Part shown: in pieces, positions 17,611 to 26,170 of the stretch
How the letters are laid out: each line of letters begins with the position of its first letter
Position numbering within the stretch: position 1 is the first letter of the stretch
Source: Actinomycetota bacterium
Lineage (GTDB): Bacteria; Actinomycetota; AC-67
Reading direction: 5' to 3'
Length of the DNA: 64,000 bases
Assembly (NCBI GenBank): GCA_041658565.1
Contig: JBAZZY010000009.1
Location: forward strand, 1 to 64,000
The notes under the pieces: model-generated
Seen by the model: only the letters and a program-made list of their open reading frames with translations
Database searches by the model: none
Told to the model about the DNA's origin: nothing
Program-made: the position numbers and the translations under genes

Positions 17611-18572
17611 CGCGGTTGTTGCTGGCCGGGGAGGATTCCGAAGGAACGCTACTGCGGTCACTGTTGCCGGGGCTTTCAGGGGTGTGTGAAGTCGTGACGG
17701 TGTCCTTGGAGAATCGGGCGCCTGTCCGCAGCGTGACCGGCGTCGCAGAGCGGGTCGCAAACCGCACCGGGGTAAGCAGACACGATACGCGGCTTATAGA
17801 GGCGGTGCGGGACCATCAGCCCGACGTAGTGCTTGTGACGAAAGGGCGAGGGCTGAGTGCGGACGGAATTGCACGCGCGCGCAAGATGGGTTCGCGGGTG
17901 GCCATCTACTATCCAGACAACCCCTTGTGGCGATCAGGGGACTCGGGAGGCGCCCTTGATCGGCTCGCGGCGGCCGATCTTGTCTTGATCTGGTCGCACC
18001 GGTTGGCGCGCGCCCTTGAGCCCACGGTCCGCGCCGTCACCGTGGTTCCGTTCGGGTATGACCACCGGTGGTTTCGCCCGGCGGCGCCGGACGCTGAGCG
18101 ATCAGGGATCGTATTCCTTGGAACCTGGTCACTGCGGCGGGAGAGGTTCTTGTCTGCTCTCGCCGGACTTCCGTTGCGGGTTGGTGGAACCGGATGGTTG
18201 AGCCGGGGAATCGACGGTGCGACCGGCCCCGTTCGCGAGCAAGAAGCCGGTCGTTTGTTGGCAACGGCTGCCGTGGGCATCAATCTCCTGCATCCCCAGA
18301 ACACTGGAGCGCACAACATGCGGACGCGCGAAGTCGCGGCCTGTGGGGCACTGGAACTTACAGACCCGGGGACCGACGGGACGCCGTTGAGAGATACCGA
18401 ATCGTGCTTTTGGTTCCGCAGCCCCGAAGAACTGCGGGCGCTAGCGGAGAAGGCACTTGCCGATCCCGCCCGCGTTTCTGCGATCGCGCGTGAAGGACAG
18501 GAGGCCGTCATTGGGGAGACCTACGACGTGCGAGCGGCCGAGATCGCGGAGCTGCTGGAGGCAATAGCCTGA
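17607..18572 (+). CDS. CgeB-like glycosyltransferase
   Basis: 321-aa glycosyltransferase-like protein of the CgeB/Glyco_trans_1_2 type. IYYPDNPLW near residue 105 and FGYDHRWFRP near 150 match this family. The strand VFLGTWSLRRERFL opens the donor domain. The motif NTGAHNMRTREVAACGA near 230 is the family's nucleotide-sugar binding loop (usually HN-x-RTFE-x-PACGA). The GTG start overlaps the asnB stop (GTGA). Likely cytoplasmic, adding one residue to the repeat. The specificity is unknown. Confidence 0.8.
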   Translation: MTRLLLAGEDSEGTLLRSLLPGLSGVCEVVTVSLENRAPVRSVTGVAERVANRTGVSRHDTRLIEAVRDHQPDVVLVTKGRGLSADGIARARKMGSRVAIYYPDNPLWRSGDSGGALDRLAAADLVLIWSHRLARALEPTVRAVTVVPFGYDHRWFRPAAPDAERSGIVFLGTWSLRRERFLSALAGLPLRVGGTGWLSRGIDGATGPVREQEAGRLLATAAVGINLLHPQNTGAHNMRTREVAACGALELTDPGTDGTPLRDTESCFWFRSPEELRALAEKALADPARVSAIAREGQEAVIGETYDVRAAEIAELLEAIA

Positions 18573-19366
18573 TGCTGTTGGCGGTTGCTGGGGTTTTGCC
18601 GACGGAGTTGCTGGCGCGCGCAATGCCATACGTCGTTTCAACGTGGTCGCTTCGGGTTCAGGAGCACGAGAGCGGGGCCGTGTTGACTACCTTGGGCGAC
18701 GTCGATGAATGCGACGGGTGGCTTGCGGTGGGAAGGTCGGCTGCGGACCCGTGGGGGAATCCGTCAGATGTCGGGGGTCGCGATTCCCTGAGTCGCGATC
18801 TGTCGCGGTATGGACTCGCGGCGCTGCACATGGCCGCCGGCCCCGTTGTCGCGTTCGACGGGCGTGCCGCAGTCGTCGCGCGCGCGCCGAATGGGATCGT
18901 CCCTGTGTGGGTGTCCGGCGTTGCTGCCGGCACGTTGCGTTGCGTTGTCGAGGCCTGCGGCGGCGGTCCGGCTCGCATGTTGAAGCCGGGACATTCGGTT
19001 TCCATAGCCACCGGAGCGTCTGGCGCGTCGCACGCTTCGGAGGTCTTCGACGGACCCAAGCTGTTCTCGTTGCGAGACGTGCAGCGGGAACTGGCAGAGA
19101 GCACTCGACACGGTGATCCAGTCGCGGGACCGGGGAACTCGGACGGTGCATTGCGAGAGGGATTGGTGGCTGGCACCTGGGTGTACGCGCCGGATGTCAC
19201 AAAGGGCCGGTGGCGTATCGACCGCGCAGGGTCGCTGTCGCATGTGAGAGAAAGCGTTCTGCCGGAACTGTGGGCGCGCGCGCGCGCGGCGGGCCGATGG
19301 TTGTTCGCACCTGTCACCGAAGCCCCGGCGGTTGAACTGCTTTCGTACGTCGGAGAAGCGACATGA
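18572..19366 (+). CDS. Degenerate class II glutaminase-like protein lacking the catalytic cysteine
   Basis: 264-aa protein with no clear family at first sight. Its middle resembles the glutaminase half of asparagine synthetase. GPVVAFDGRAAVVARAPNGI-VPVW lines up with the FALACWD...LARDRFGIKPLYW stretch of the neighbouring AsnB. LRCVVEACGGG followed by LKPGHSVSI lines up with its IAVASECRALLG and LEPGTVMVW. The start is MLLAVAG where AsnB has MCGIVAL, so Cys2 is missing and glutaminase activity is not expected. The C-terminal 80 residues are unmatched. It begins at TGATG after the CgeB-like gene and overlaps the next glycosyltransferase. A structural partner or regulator of AsnB is one guess; the similarity is my own by-eye alignment. 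Confidence 0.6.
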   Translation: MLLAVAGVLPTELLARAMPYVVSTWSLRVQEHESGAVLTTLGDVDECDGWLAVGRSAADPWGNPSDVGGRDSLSRDLSRYGLAALHMAAGPVVAFDGRAAVVARAPNGIVPVWVSGVAAGTLRCVVEACGGGPARMLKPGHSVSIATGASGASHASEVFDGPKLFSLRDVQRELAESTRHGDPVAGPGNSDGALREGLVAGTWVYAPDVTKGRWRIDRAGSLSHVRESVLPELWARARAAGRWLFAPVTEAPAVELLSYVGEAT

Positions 19367-20460
19367 GTCGTTGGCTCTTCCTCGCGATGGACTGGAGTCC
19401 GGCGGGTGGCGGGATTGCTCGCCTGCTCGAGTCCCTTGCGGCGGAATTGCCCTCGGGGATCGATTACCGAGTGCTGACACTCACTCCGGGGCTGTCCGAC
19501 GACCGTGTCTTTCGGGTCACGACTCTCCGCGACATGGCCCTTCGTCTTCCCGGGCACGTTCGATGGCTTCGACGAGGAGGGGAAGCACAGATCGTGTGTG
19601 CGCACGTGTTCCTATTGCCCCTCGCGCTTGCGGCGCGCGGCGCGCGCGGACTGCGGGTTAGTGCGCTTCTCTATGGCAGAGAGGTGATGGCGCCGGGAGG
19701 GCGACATGCTGTTGTGCGGCGACTTCTCCCGCGTGCTGGGCGCGTTGTTGCGATCAGTGACTACACGGCGGACTTGGCCCGCGACTGCGGCGTATGCTCG
19801 GATCGAGTCAGGGTGGTCAATCCCGTAATAGTTCCCCCCTGGGGCATTGGGATGCCGCCGATTCGACGACCTCTCGACCGGGGACTCCGACTAGTTTCGG
19901 TGACGCGGCTCACGGAGGGGTACAAGAACCTAACGCTGGGCCTGCGCGCAGTCGCCGTTTTGCGCGACACGGGCCTCGTCGACAGATACACGATCGTTGG
20001 TGACGGTGCTTTGCGCCCGACCTTGGAGAGATTCGCGGACGATCTCGGGATTCGAGACATCGTGCGGTTCACGGGGCAGGTTACGGACGATGAACTCGCA
20101 GAGTGCATCACAGAGGCGGATCTGGGCCTGTTCCCGAGTCGGGATTCGAGTGCCGAGCGCGGGGCAGAGGGCTTCGGTCTCGTGGTTCAGGAGATGGCGT
20201 TCGCGGGTCTGCCGGTGCTCGTCGGCGATGCCGGTGGGACTCCCGACGCGAGTGACCCCGCGTGGTCGGTGTTGTTAGACCCCTATGACGTGAGGGCGTG
20301 GGTACACGAAATCGACCGGTTGGCTCGCGACGAAGACGCGCGGCTGCGTATGGCGATGAGCGCGTTCGAATGGGCAAGGGAATTGGACCCGCGCGCTACT
20401 TCGCGCGCGTTCTACGAGGCAATCGCTGATGCGAATCCTGTTCGTGAATCCCGGGGGTAG
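19363..20460 (+). CDS. GT4 glycosyltransferase
   Basis: Retaining GT-B glycosyltransferase of 365 aa. The N-terminal domain has the glycine-rich SPAGGGIARLLESLA acceptor loop. The donor domain begins with LVSVTRLTEGYKNLTLGL near residue 178. The EX7E motif is EGFGLVVQE near 268, and VLVGDAGGTPDA follows it. It overlaps the previous gene by 4 nt and the next by 32 nt, so the three glycosyltransferase genes 19363-22653 form one translational block. Cytoplasmic face of the membrane; sugar donor unknown. Confidence 0.87.
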   Translation: MSRWLFLAMDWSPAGGGIARLLESLAAELPSGIDYRVLTLTPGLSDDRVFRVTTLRDMALRLPGHVRWLRRGGEAQIVCAHVFLLPLALAARGARGLRVSALLYGREVMAPGGRHAVVRRLLPRAGRVVAISDYTADLARDCGVCSDRVRVVNPVIVPPWGIGMPPIRRPLDRGLRLVSVTRLTEGYKNLTLGLRAVAVLRDTGLVDRYTIVGDGALRPTLERFADDLGIRDIVRFTGQVTDDELAECITEADLGLFPSRDSSAERGAEGFGLVVQEMAFAGLPVLVGDAGGTPDASDPAWSVLLDPYDVRAWVHEIDRLARDEDARLRMAMSAFEWARELDPRATSRAFYEAIADANPVRESRG

Positions 20461-21568
20461 TCCGTACGGTGGCGCCGAGCGCAGTCTCGGGCTATTGGTG
20501 CGCGGCCTGGTGCAGCATGGACACGATGTGAGCGTCGCCCTGCTTGCCGAAGGTGCCGCGAAGCATTTGTTCGCCGAGGCGGGCGCGCGCGTCGAGGTGA
20601 TCTCAGGCGAGTCTCTCACCGGGGTGCGGAGGCATGGTACGGCGCTGGCTTTTGCTGTGGGGTCGGCGCGTTCCCTGCCTGCGCTGGCGGGAACCGTCCG
20701 TCGGCTTCGCGCTCTCGTCGCCCGTGAGCGCCCGGACCTAGTGCACACGAACGGGTTTCGGGCCCACGTAACATCACCCCTTGTTCGGTCCCGGCAAGTG
20801 TGGTCGCTGCGTGACGTCGCCCCTCGTGCCGTTCAGCGGCGGGTCCTGCGGGCGGCCGCCCGCAGCGTGTCGGGAATTGCGGCGAACTCTCTGTTCACCG
20901 CAGCGCAAGTGCGTGGTGCGTGCCCCGTGGTCGAGGTGGTCTACAACCCGGTCGAGGAGATGCTGCTGCCGTCACGGGAGGAGGCCCGTTCCAGACTCGC
21001 TGTGCCTCCCGGGCGGCGGGTTGTTGCCATCGTTGCTCATCTACACGCGTCTAAGGGACACCATGTCGCACTCGACGCCCTTCGCAGGTTTCCGCAAGCA
21101 GAGCGACCTTTCTTGATATGTGCTGGGGGGGCGCTCTATCCGGATTCAGAGGCGTACGAAGGTGAATTGCGAGAGCGAATCACCGCGTGGGATCTGGGCG
21201 AAGACGTGCGGTTGCTCGGCGCCGTCGACGATGTTGCAGGCATCTACGCTGCCGCCGACGTACTGCTTCACCCTGTCTTGCATCCGGAGGGACTCGGGCG
21301 CGCGGCCATTGAGGCTCAGCGCGCGGGTGTACCGGTGGTGGCGTCGCGACTCGGGGGAATGCTCGAAGTCGTCGCCCACGATGAAACGGGTCTGCTGGTC
21401 GAGCCGAGTCGGCCGGACCAGATTGCGGATGCGTTGCGTTCGCTTCTGCGGAACACGGCGTTATCCGCTCGGCTCACAAATGCAGCGCGCGTGAGTTCGC
21501 GACGCTTTGATCCTGCGGAGCATGCGCAAGCCATGATGCGGTTCTATCGAAGGGTGCTGCTCCGATGA
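20429..21568 (+). CDS. GT4 glycosyltransferase
   Basis: 379-aa GT4 enzyme. The N-terminal loop GGSPYGGAERSLGLL carries the GGAE acceptor-binding signature common in this family. The donor domain has VAIVAHLHASKGHHVALDAL near residue 198. HPEGLGRAAIEAQ near 288 is the EX7E (Glu-x7-Glu) element. It starts 32 nt before the previous stop, a larger overlap than elsewhere in the operon. A start at a downstream codon is unlikely because MRILFVNPGG is the conserved first strand. Donor unknown. Confidence 0.87.
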   Translation: MRILFVNPGGSPYGGAERSLGLLVRGLVQHGHDVSVALLAEGAAKHLFAEAGARVEVISGESLTGVRRHGTALAFAVGSARSLPALAGTVRRLRALVARERPDLVHTNGFRAHVTSPLVRSRQVWSLRDVAPRAVQRRVLRAAARSVSGIAANSLFTAAQVRGACPVVEVVYNPVEEMLLPSREEARSRLAVPPGRRVVAIVAHLHASKGHHVALDALRRFPQAERPFLICAGGALYPDSEAYEGELRERITAWDLGEDVRLLGAVDDVAGIYAAADVLLHPVLHPEGLGRAAIEAQRAGVPVVASRLGGMLEVVAHDETGLLVEPSRPDQIADALRSLLRNTALSARLTNAARVSSRRFDPAEHAQAMMRFYRRVLLR

Positions 21569-22653
21569 AGATCGCGCACGTTTTCAAAGACGCCTATCCA
21601 CCGCTGATTGCCGGGATCACGCGGTACGTGCACGACGTTGCGGCAGCAAGCGTCGCGCAGGGACACGAGGTGGAGATCATCGTCGCGGGAGTGAAGCGAA
21701 CGCGCCGGGATGTGATGGCGGATGGTACGGTGATCCTTCGATGCGGCGAGTGGGCGCGGGCGCTCTCGATGCCGCTGTCGCCACGCCTTGTCAGCGAAGT
21801 GCGCGCCGCTAGCGCCGACGTTCTGCATGTGCACATGCCGAATCCGATCGGCGAGTTGGGCGTTGTTCTGCGGCGGCCCGGAACAGCCGTCGTCGCAAGT
21901 TTGCACGCGCAATTGGGGCGTCAGCAGGTGCTGGAGGGCGCGTACCGGCCCCTTCGATCCGCGCTGCTGCGGCGTGCGTCGACTGTCTTGGTGGCCAGCG
22001 AGCCAATGATGAAGGTCCCGGAGCTGGCCGGCTTTGCCGAAAAGACAAAGATCCTGCCGTACGGCGTTTCCCCGGGGCTCATTGCGCGCCGGAACCCGTC
22101 GCGCGATGACTCTGCGCTACGGGCGTTGTTCGTGGGCCGGCTCGTGTATTACAAAGGGCTCGACATCCTGTTCGACGCGCTTGAACAGCTTCCGGACGTG
22201 CGGCTGACAGTCGTCGGAGAGGGGCCAAGTCGGGATGATGTCGAGCGGCGAGCGCGCGTGCTTGGAGGCAGAGTCACTCTAGCCGGGCGGCTGTCCGACG
22301 CAGATCTCGGGCAGGCCTACGCAACCCATGACGTACTCGTGCTTCCGTCCGTTTCGCGGGCGGAGGCGTTCGGGCTTGCCGCGACCGAGGCAATGGCCAA
22401 TGGGCTCCCGGTAGTAAGCACTGCTCTTGGTACCGGAACCGATTGGGTGAATCGCGATGGAGTCACCGGCTACGTGGTCGCTCCCGGGGACGCGCACGCG
22501 CTCGCCGACGCGTTGCGAAGACTTGAGTCCGAACCCGAGACGAGAAGGCGTTTGGGAGAAGCTGGGATGGCGCGCGCAGCGGAGACGTTCTCGTTTGTTC
22601 GCCATGTGAAGGCGCTCCATCAGGTCTACGGAGAGGCGGTCGGCCGTGGGTGA
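21565..22653 (+). CDS. GT4 glycosyltransferase
   Basis: 362-aa GT4 enzyme. The N-terminus MKIAHVFKDAYPPLIAGITR followed by YVHDVAAA matches the common AHVFKDYYPPxxGGIxxxx pattern. The donor domain has LFVGRLVYYKGLDILFDAL near residue 188, and EAFGLAATEAMANGLPVVS near 267. TGTDWVNRDGVTG then resembles rhamnosyl/mannosyl transferases of O-antigen loci. Overlaps of 4 nt upstream and 8 nt downstream. Donor unknown, though the C-terminal signature is commonest in deoxyhexose/mannose transferases (family knowledge, not proof). Confidence 0.88.
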   Translation: MKIAHVFKDAYPPLIAGITRYVHDVAAASVAQGHEVEIIVAGVKRTRRDVMADGTVILRCGEWARALSMPLSPRLVSEVRAASADVLHVHMPNPIGELGVVLRRPGTAVVASLHAQLGRQQVLEGAYRPLRSALLRRASTVLVASEPMMKVPELAGFAEKTKILPYGVSPGLIARRNPSRDDSALRALFVGRLVYYKGLDILFDALEQLPDVRLTVVGEGPSRDDVERRARVLGGRVTLAGRLSDADLGQAYATHDVLVLPSVSRAEAFGLAATEAMANGLPVVSTALGTGTDWVNRDGVTGYVVAPGDAHALADALRRLESEPETRRRLGEAGMARAAETFSFVRHVKALHQVYGEAVGRG

Positions 22654-23476
22654 GGCGTCGTTGATCGTCGGTGCGAGCGGATACGTTGGACGAGCCGTAC
22701 TCGCGCGGCTGCGTTCTGCGGGCGTTGACGCGGTGGCTGCTGTCAGGAGTGACGCGCAGGACCTCGGGGAGCGGATCCTTCTCGACTCCCAGTCCTCACT
22801 CGATCGAGCGCTTGCTTCCGACCGCTTTTCGCAAGTAGTGCATCTTCCTCAACTCACGCGCGACGACGTGGACTGGGTGATCGACCGAGTTGACGGCCCG
22901 CGCTGGGTCGTTTTCTCTTCGGCGCAAGTTGCGTCGACTGTCCCTGCGCCGGGAACCAGTCTCGCTCGCGCCCGCGAACAGCGAGTGCTTGGACGCGGCG
23001 GAATTGTGCTGCGCCCCACGATGATCTTTGGGCGCGGGACAGACCGTAATCTGACGCGAACGATTCGTTTCCTCAGGCGGTGGCGCATACCGATCCTTGT
23101 CGGGGACGGGACGCAGAGGATCGACCCGGTGCACGTTGATGACGTTGCCGATCTCATAGTGAATCTGTCGGGCCGGACGGGCAGGCCGGACTTGTACGAG
23201 ATTGGCGGGGGTTGTCCGACACCTGTGTGCGAGTTGTTGGCGACCCTGTGTGAGATTCTCGGCGTCCGGGGTGCCCAGATTCGAGTTCCGCTGTCCGCGC
23301 TGCGCTTTGCAGCACGCGCGGCACGCGTTGCGGGGCTTCGACCCGATCAAGTTCTCCGGCTGGTTGAGGACAAGACCGCGGACGATTCCGCGGCACGCGC
23401 GAGTCTGGCTTGGTTCCCTGCGCCCCTGCCGCATCGTCTTGAGCAGGCAGTGGCGGAGGCACTAAGTAGACGATAG
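22646..23476 (+). CDS. Atypical extended SDR (NAD-dependent epimerase/dehydratase family)
   Basis: 276-aa Rossmann protein. The nucleotide motif VGASGYVGRAVL is at residues 8-19, RPTMIFGRGTD near 125, and IDPVHVDDVADLI near 155, all typical of extended SDRs. The segment that should hold the catalytic YxxxK (after SSAQVAST) reads SLARAREQ and lacks the tyrosine, as in the atypical NAD-binding (complex-I NDUFA9-like) subgroup. The activity is therefore uncertain. GTG 22646 overlaps the previous gene by 8 nt. It is the last gene of the first plus-strand operon and is followed by a convergent gene. Confidence 0.75.
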   Translation: MGEASLIVGASGYVGRAVLARLRSAGVDAVAAVRSDAQDLGERILLDSQSSLDRALASDRFSQVVHLPQLTRDDVDWVIDRVDGPRWVVFSSAQVASTVPAPGTSLARAREQRVLGRGGIVLRPTMIFGRGTDRNLTRTIRFLRRWRIPILVGDGTQRIDPVHVDDVADLIVNLSGRTGRPDLYEIGGGCPTPVCELLATLCEILGVRGAQIRVPLSALRFAARAARVAGLRPDQVLRLVEDKTADDSAARASLAWFPAPLPHRLEQAVAEALSRR

Positions 23477-23521
23477 TCCGCTCTGCAATTCGCGGGTCTC
23501 GGAGACTTCGCCTCGGGCTCG

Positions 23522-25021
23522 TTAGGCGCGCCCGAAAAGGATGACCTGGTACGGAGCCTTGCCGAACCTCCGGAGTTCCTTCATGCCGCGCGCGCGCGCC
23601 GACGCAAGAACGAGATCCGGTCGCAACCCGAAAGGCGTATAGAAGGCTATGTCGAAGTACTCGCGCTCCCAGTCGACGCGCCCCGCATAGTACGAGCACT
23701 CCTGGATGCATTCCTCCGGTGGGTAAGGCCCAAAGACGTGAAGCGGGCGGTCCACGTGATCAAGGACAGGGTAGGCGAGGCGTTCGGTCACAGGCCATGG
23801 CGCAAGGATGACGCTGTCTCTGTGACGGTTTTCCAGGTATGCCGCCGCTTCGCGTTCGGCCGCGACGAGGCGCGTGAAAGACATGTTCGAGTCGAGAGGC
23901 ATCCAGCGGCCGGGAGTTGCGAACCATTGCGTTGCCATCAACAGCGCGACCCCGCCAGCGAGCAAGGGGAGGTGCTTGGGCTTCTTCAGCGCGCGGTCGG
24001 CGAGGCCTGCCGCAAGCACAAACAGAAGAGGGTAGAGCAGGAGGTTGTACCGGGGCAGATTGCCAAAGAGGGAGTGAAAGGGAACGAGGACTGCGACGGC
24101 TCCGGCGATGAAGATCTCCTCGGGGCTGAACTGCGGGACGCGGCGATTCCTCTTCGTGCACTCGCGACGAAAGATCACGGCGAGCGCGGCAAGAACTCCG
24201 GCCAGGACGACGACCTGTCCATTTGCCACGAACATCTGGTAGAAGCTAATCGCGACCGCAGCGACAAGGTGTCGGATGACGCCCCCAGCCCCGAACTGGG
24301 ATGTCAACAAGATAGACCCGAACTCCGCGACGCGGTCCGGGGCGCTATGGCGAATGCTGTCGAACGCGAGCCAAGCGGCCAATCCAAGAATGGGAAGTGC
24401 GAATGCAGATGCACTCAGGGCGCGTCGCATTCTGCCCGTGGCCGGACTTGTCCAGTACGCATATCCGGCCATGCAGATGAGCAGGACCGCCCCGGACTCC
24501 TTTGAAAGGACCATTCCCAGTGAAAGCAAGATGGCGGTCTTCCGACGACCAGCGAAGAGGCAGTCCACCGCTGCGACGGCGAAGACGGTCTGGAACACCT
24601 CTGGGTAAGTCTGGCCCGACAGGCTGAAGAACAGCGGAGAGGCGGCGAGCATGATGGCGGCCGACAGTCCGACGCCTCGGCCGTAAAGCCGCGCGGCGCA
24701 TCGCCAGGTCAGCACGAGCGTCACGCACGAGATGGCGACTGTCAGCAGATGTGCGGCCCATTGGTGTGCGCCCAAGGCTCGCCAAACGAGTGCTACAGCT
24801 TCGAACGGGAGGGGAGGGTGGGGGTAGCTGCGGTACGTCAGCGGTATCGGGTAGAAGTTGTTCCTGAGGATATCCGCGGAAGTGTTTGACCAAGTTTGTG
24901 CGTCCCAGAAGTCGGCTACCCCGAGCGCAGGCAGTTTCGCAATGAAGTACGCCGCCACCAAAAGGATCGGGGCGATACCAACTGCTCGCTCGGCTGGCTT
25001 GGGCCGGGTTATCGTCCGCAT
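23522..25021 (-). CDS. Membrane glycosyltransferase, GT39/GT83 (PMT/ArnT) type
   Basis: 499-aa polytopic membrane protein with about 11 hydrophobic segments. It resembles the dolichyl-phosphate-mannose/ArnT superfamily that uses polyprenyl-phosphate sugars outside the membrane. The first periplasmic loop contains the acidic residue in GVADFWDAQTW, equivalent to the catalytic Asp/Glu-containing loop. YPHPPLPFEA and GQTYPEVFQTVF follow, resembling the glycosyltransferase family PMT_2 pattern. ATG 25021 is chosen. GTG 25102 has a better ribosome-binding site (GAGG at 8-9 nt) and would add 27 basic residues. It is the only minus-strand gene among the glycosyltransferases here. It could use the lipid-linked sugar made by the GT2 at 28548 (inference). 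Confidence 0.75.
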   Translation of the reverse strand: MRTITRPKPAERAVGIAPILLVAAYFIAKLPALGVADFWDAQTWSNTSADILRNNFYPIPLTYRSYPHPPLPFEAVALVWRALGAHQWAAHLLTVAISCVTLVLTWRCAARLYGRGVGLSAAIMLAASPLFFSLSGQTYPEVFQTVFAVAAVDCLFAGRRKTAILLSLGMVLSKESGAVLLICMAGYAYWTSPATGRMRRALSASAFALPILGLAAWLAFDSIRHSAPDRVAEFGSILLTSQFGAGGVIRHLVAAVAISFYQMFVANGQVVVLAGVLAALAVIFRRECTKRNRRVPQFSPEEIFIAGAVAVLVPFHSLFGNLPRYNLLLYPLLFVLAAGLADRALKKPKHLPLLAGGVALLMATQWFATPGRWMPLDSNMSFTRLVAAEREAAAYLENRHRDSVILAPWPVTERLAYPVLDHVDRPLHVFGPYPPEECIQECSYYAGRVDWEREYFDIAFYTPFGLRPDLVLASARARGMKELRRFGKAPYQVILFGRA

Positions 25022-25396
25022 CGACTGGAAGGAAGCATGACGGCGCGTGGCACTCGTGCGAACGATTCGCGGTGAGCGCGTGGATGCAAAGGCTGGAGCC
25101 ACCGCGGACGCCTCGCGCTATCGGGCACTGTATCCCCCTTGTGGCCAAACTGCGCTTTCAAGTGCAGTGGGTCGAAGGCGTGAGGATAACACCTCCGGCG
25201 GAGCCGATGAGGCTGGGCAACGAAAAGGACGCGCGTCTCGCGCGGTGTCGTTCGCGAGGTTGCTCGCTGGGCTTTTTGCGGTCTCCTGGGCGGCATGGGA
25301 CGGTTTGATAAGATCCTTCGCCTGCGCCGTCTGGTGGACGGAAACGGGGCAGTGCGCGCGCACCGTGAGTGTCCTTGAAATCGTGAGGTGTGGAAC
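25022..25396 (+). other. Divergent intergenic region before rfbF
   Basis: About 375 nt between the membrane glycosyltransferase (leftward) and rfbF (rightward), or 294 nt if the leftward gene starts at 25102. It should hold both promoters. I see a TAAGAT hexamer in the GATAAGATCC stretch near 25310 but no matching -35, and no strong inverted repeat. Confidence 0.3.
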
Positions 25397-26170
25397 ATGC
25401 AGGCGGTGATTCTGTGCGGCGGGCTGGGGACGCGAATGCGCGAGGAAACGGAATTCCGACCCAAGCCCATGGTGGAGATCGGCGGCAGGCCGATCCTGTG
25501 GCACATCATGAAGACCTACGCCCACCATGGGATCACGGAGTTCGTGCTGTGCTTGGGCTACAAGGGATCGATGATCAAGGACTACTTCCTCAACTACGAG
25601 ACGACAAGCAACGACTTCACGGTGCGCCTGGGTCGAAAAGACAGAATCCACTTTCACGGTGCACACAACGAAGGTGATTGGAGCGTCACGCTCGTCGATA
25701 CGGGTCCGGACACCAATACCGGTGGACGCGTCAAGCGGATTGAGCCCTTCATTAATGGAGACCGGTTCCTTGTTACGTACGGCGACGGGGTCGGGGACGT
25801 CGATATTTCGGCGACCGTCTTGCACCACGAGTCGCACGGCAAATTGGCGACCGTCAGCGTTGTTCGTCCGATAACGCGCTTCGGGATTGCCGACTTGGAC
25901 CCCAGCGACCGTGTGCTCAGTTTCCGAGAGAAGCCGGTGAGCGAGGATTGGGTGAGTGCCGGCTTCTTCGTATTCGAGCGAGGCGTCTTCGAGTACCTGG
26001 ACGATGACTGCGTGCTCGAAAAGGAACCGTTTGAGCGCCTTTCAAAGGATGGTCAGGTTGCGGCGTATCGGCACCACGGGTTCTGGCATCCGATGGACAC
26101 ATTCCGCGAGCTACAGATGCTTGCCGGGATCTGGGAGACCGGGGCTGCGCCATGGAAGGTGTGGTCGTGA
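25397..26170 (+). CDS. rfbF: Glucose-1-phosphate cytidylyltransferase
   Basis: 257 aa, exactly the usual RfbF length. It makes CDP-glucose from glucose-1-phosphate and CTP, the first step of CDP-3,6-dideoxyhexose synthesis. The nucleotidyltransferase signature GGLGTRMREETEFRPKPMV spans residues 8-26, followed by GGRPILWHIMKTYAHHG, DYFLNYE and VTYGDGVGDVD (metal-binding Asp). The C-terminal GFWHPMDTFRE is diagnostic of RfbF rather than RfbA. ATG 25397 has GAGG about 11 nt upstream. A GTG three codons earlier is possible. It overlaps rfbG by 19 nt. Confidence 0.96.
   Translation: MQAVILCGGLGTRMREETEFRPKPMVEIGGRPILWHIMKTYAHHGITEFVLCLGYKGSMIKDYFLNYETTSNDFTVRLGRKDRIHFHGAHNEGDWSVTLVDTGPDTNTGGRVKRIEPFINGDRFLVTYGDGVGDVDISATVLHHESHGKLATVSVVRPITRFGIADLDPSDRVLSFREKPVSEDWVSAGFFVFERGVFEYLDDDCVLEKEPFERLSKDGQVAAYRHHGFWHPMDTFRELQMLAGIWETGAAPWKVWS

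Noticed and set aside
23738..24505. Plus-strand frame of 255 codons inside the membrane glycosyltransferase gene
   Set aside because: Antisense to a gene with a convincing multi-helix protein. The frame is Arg/Glu/His-rich and has no domain.
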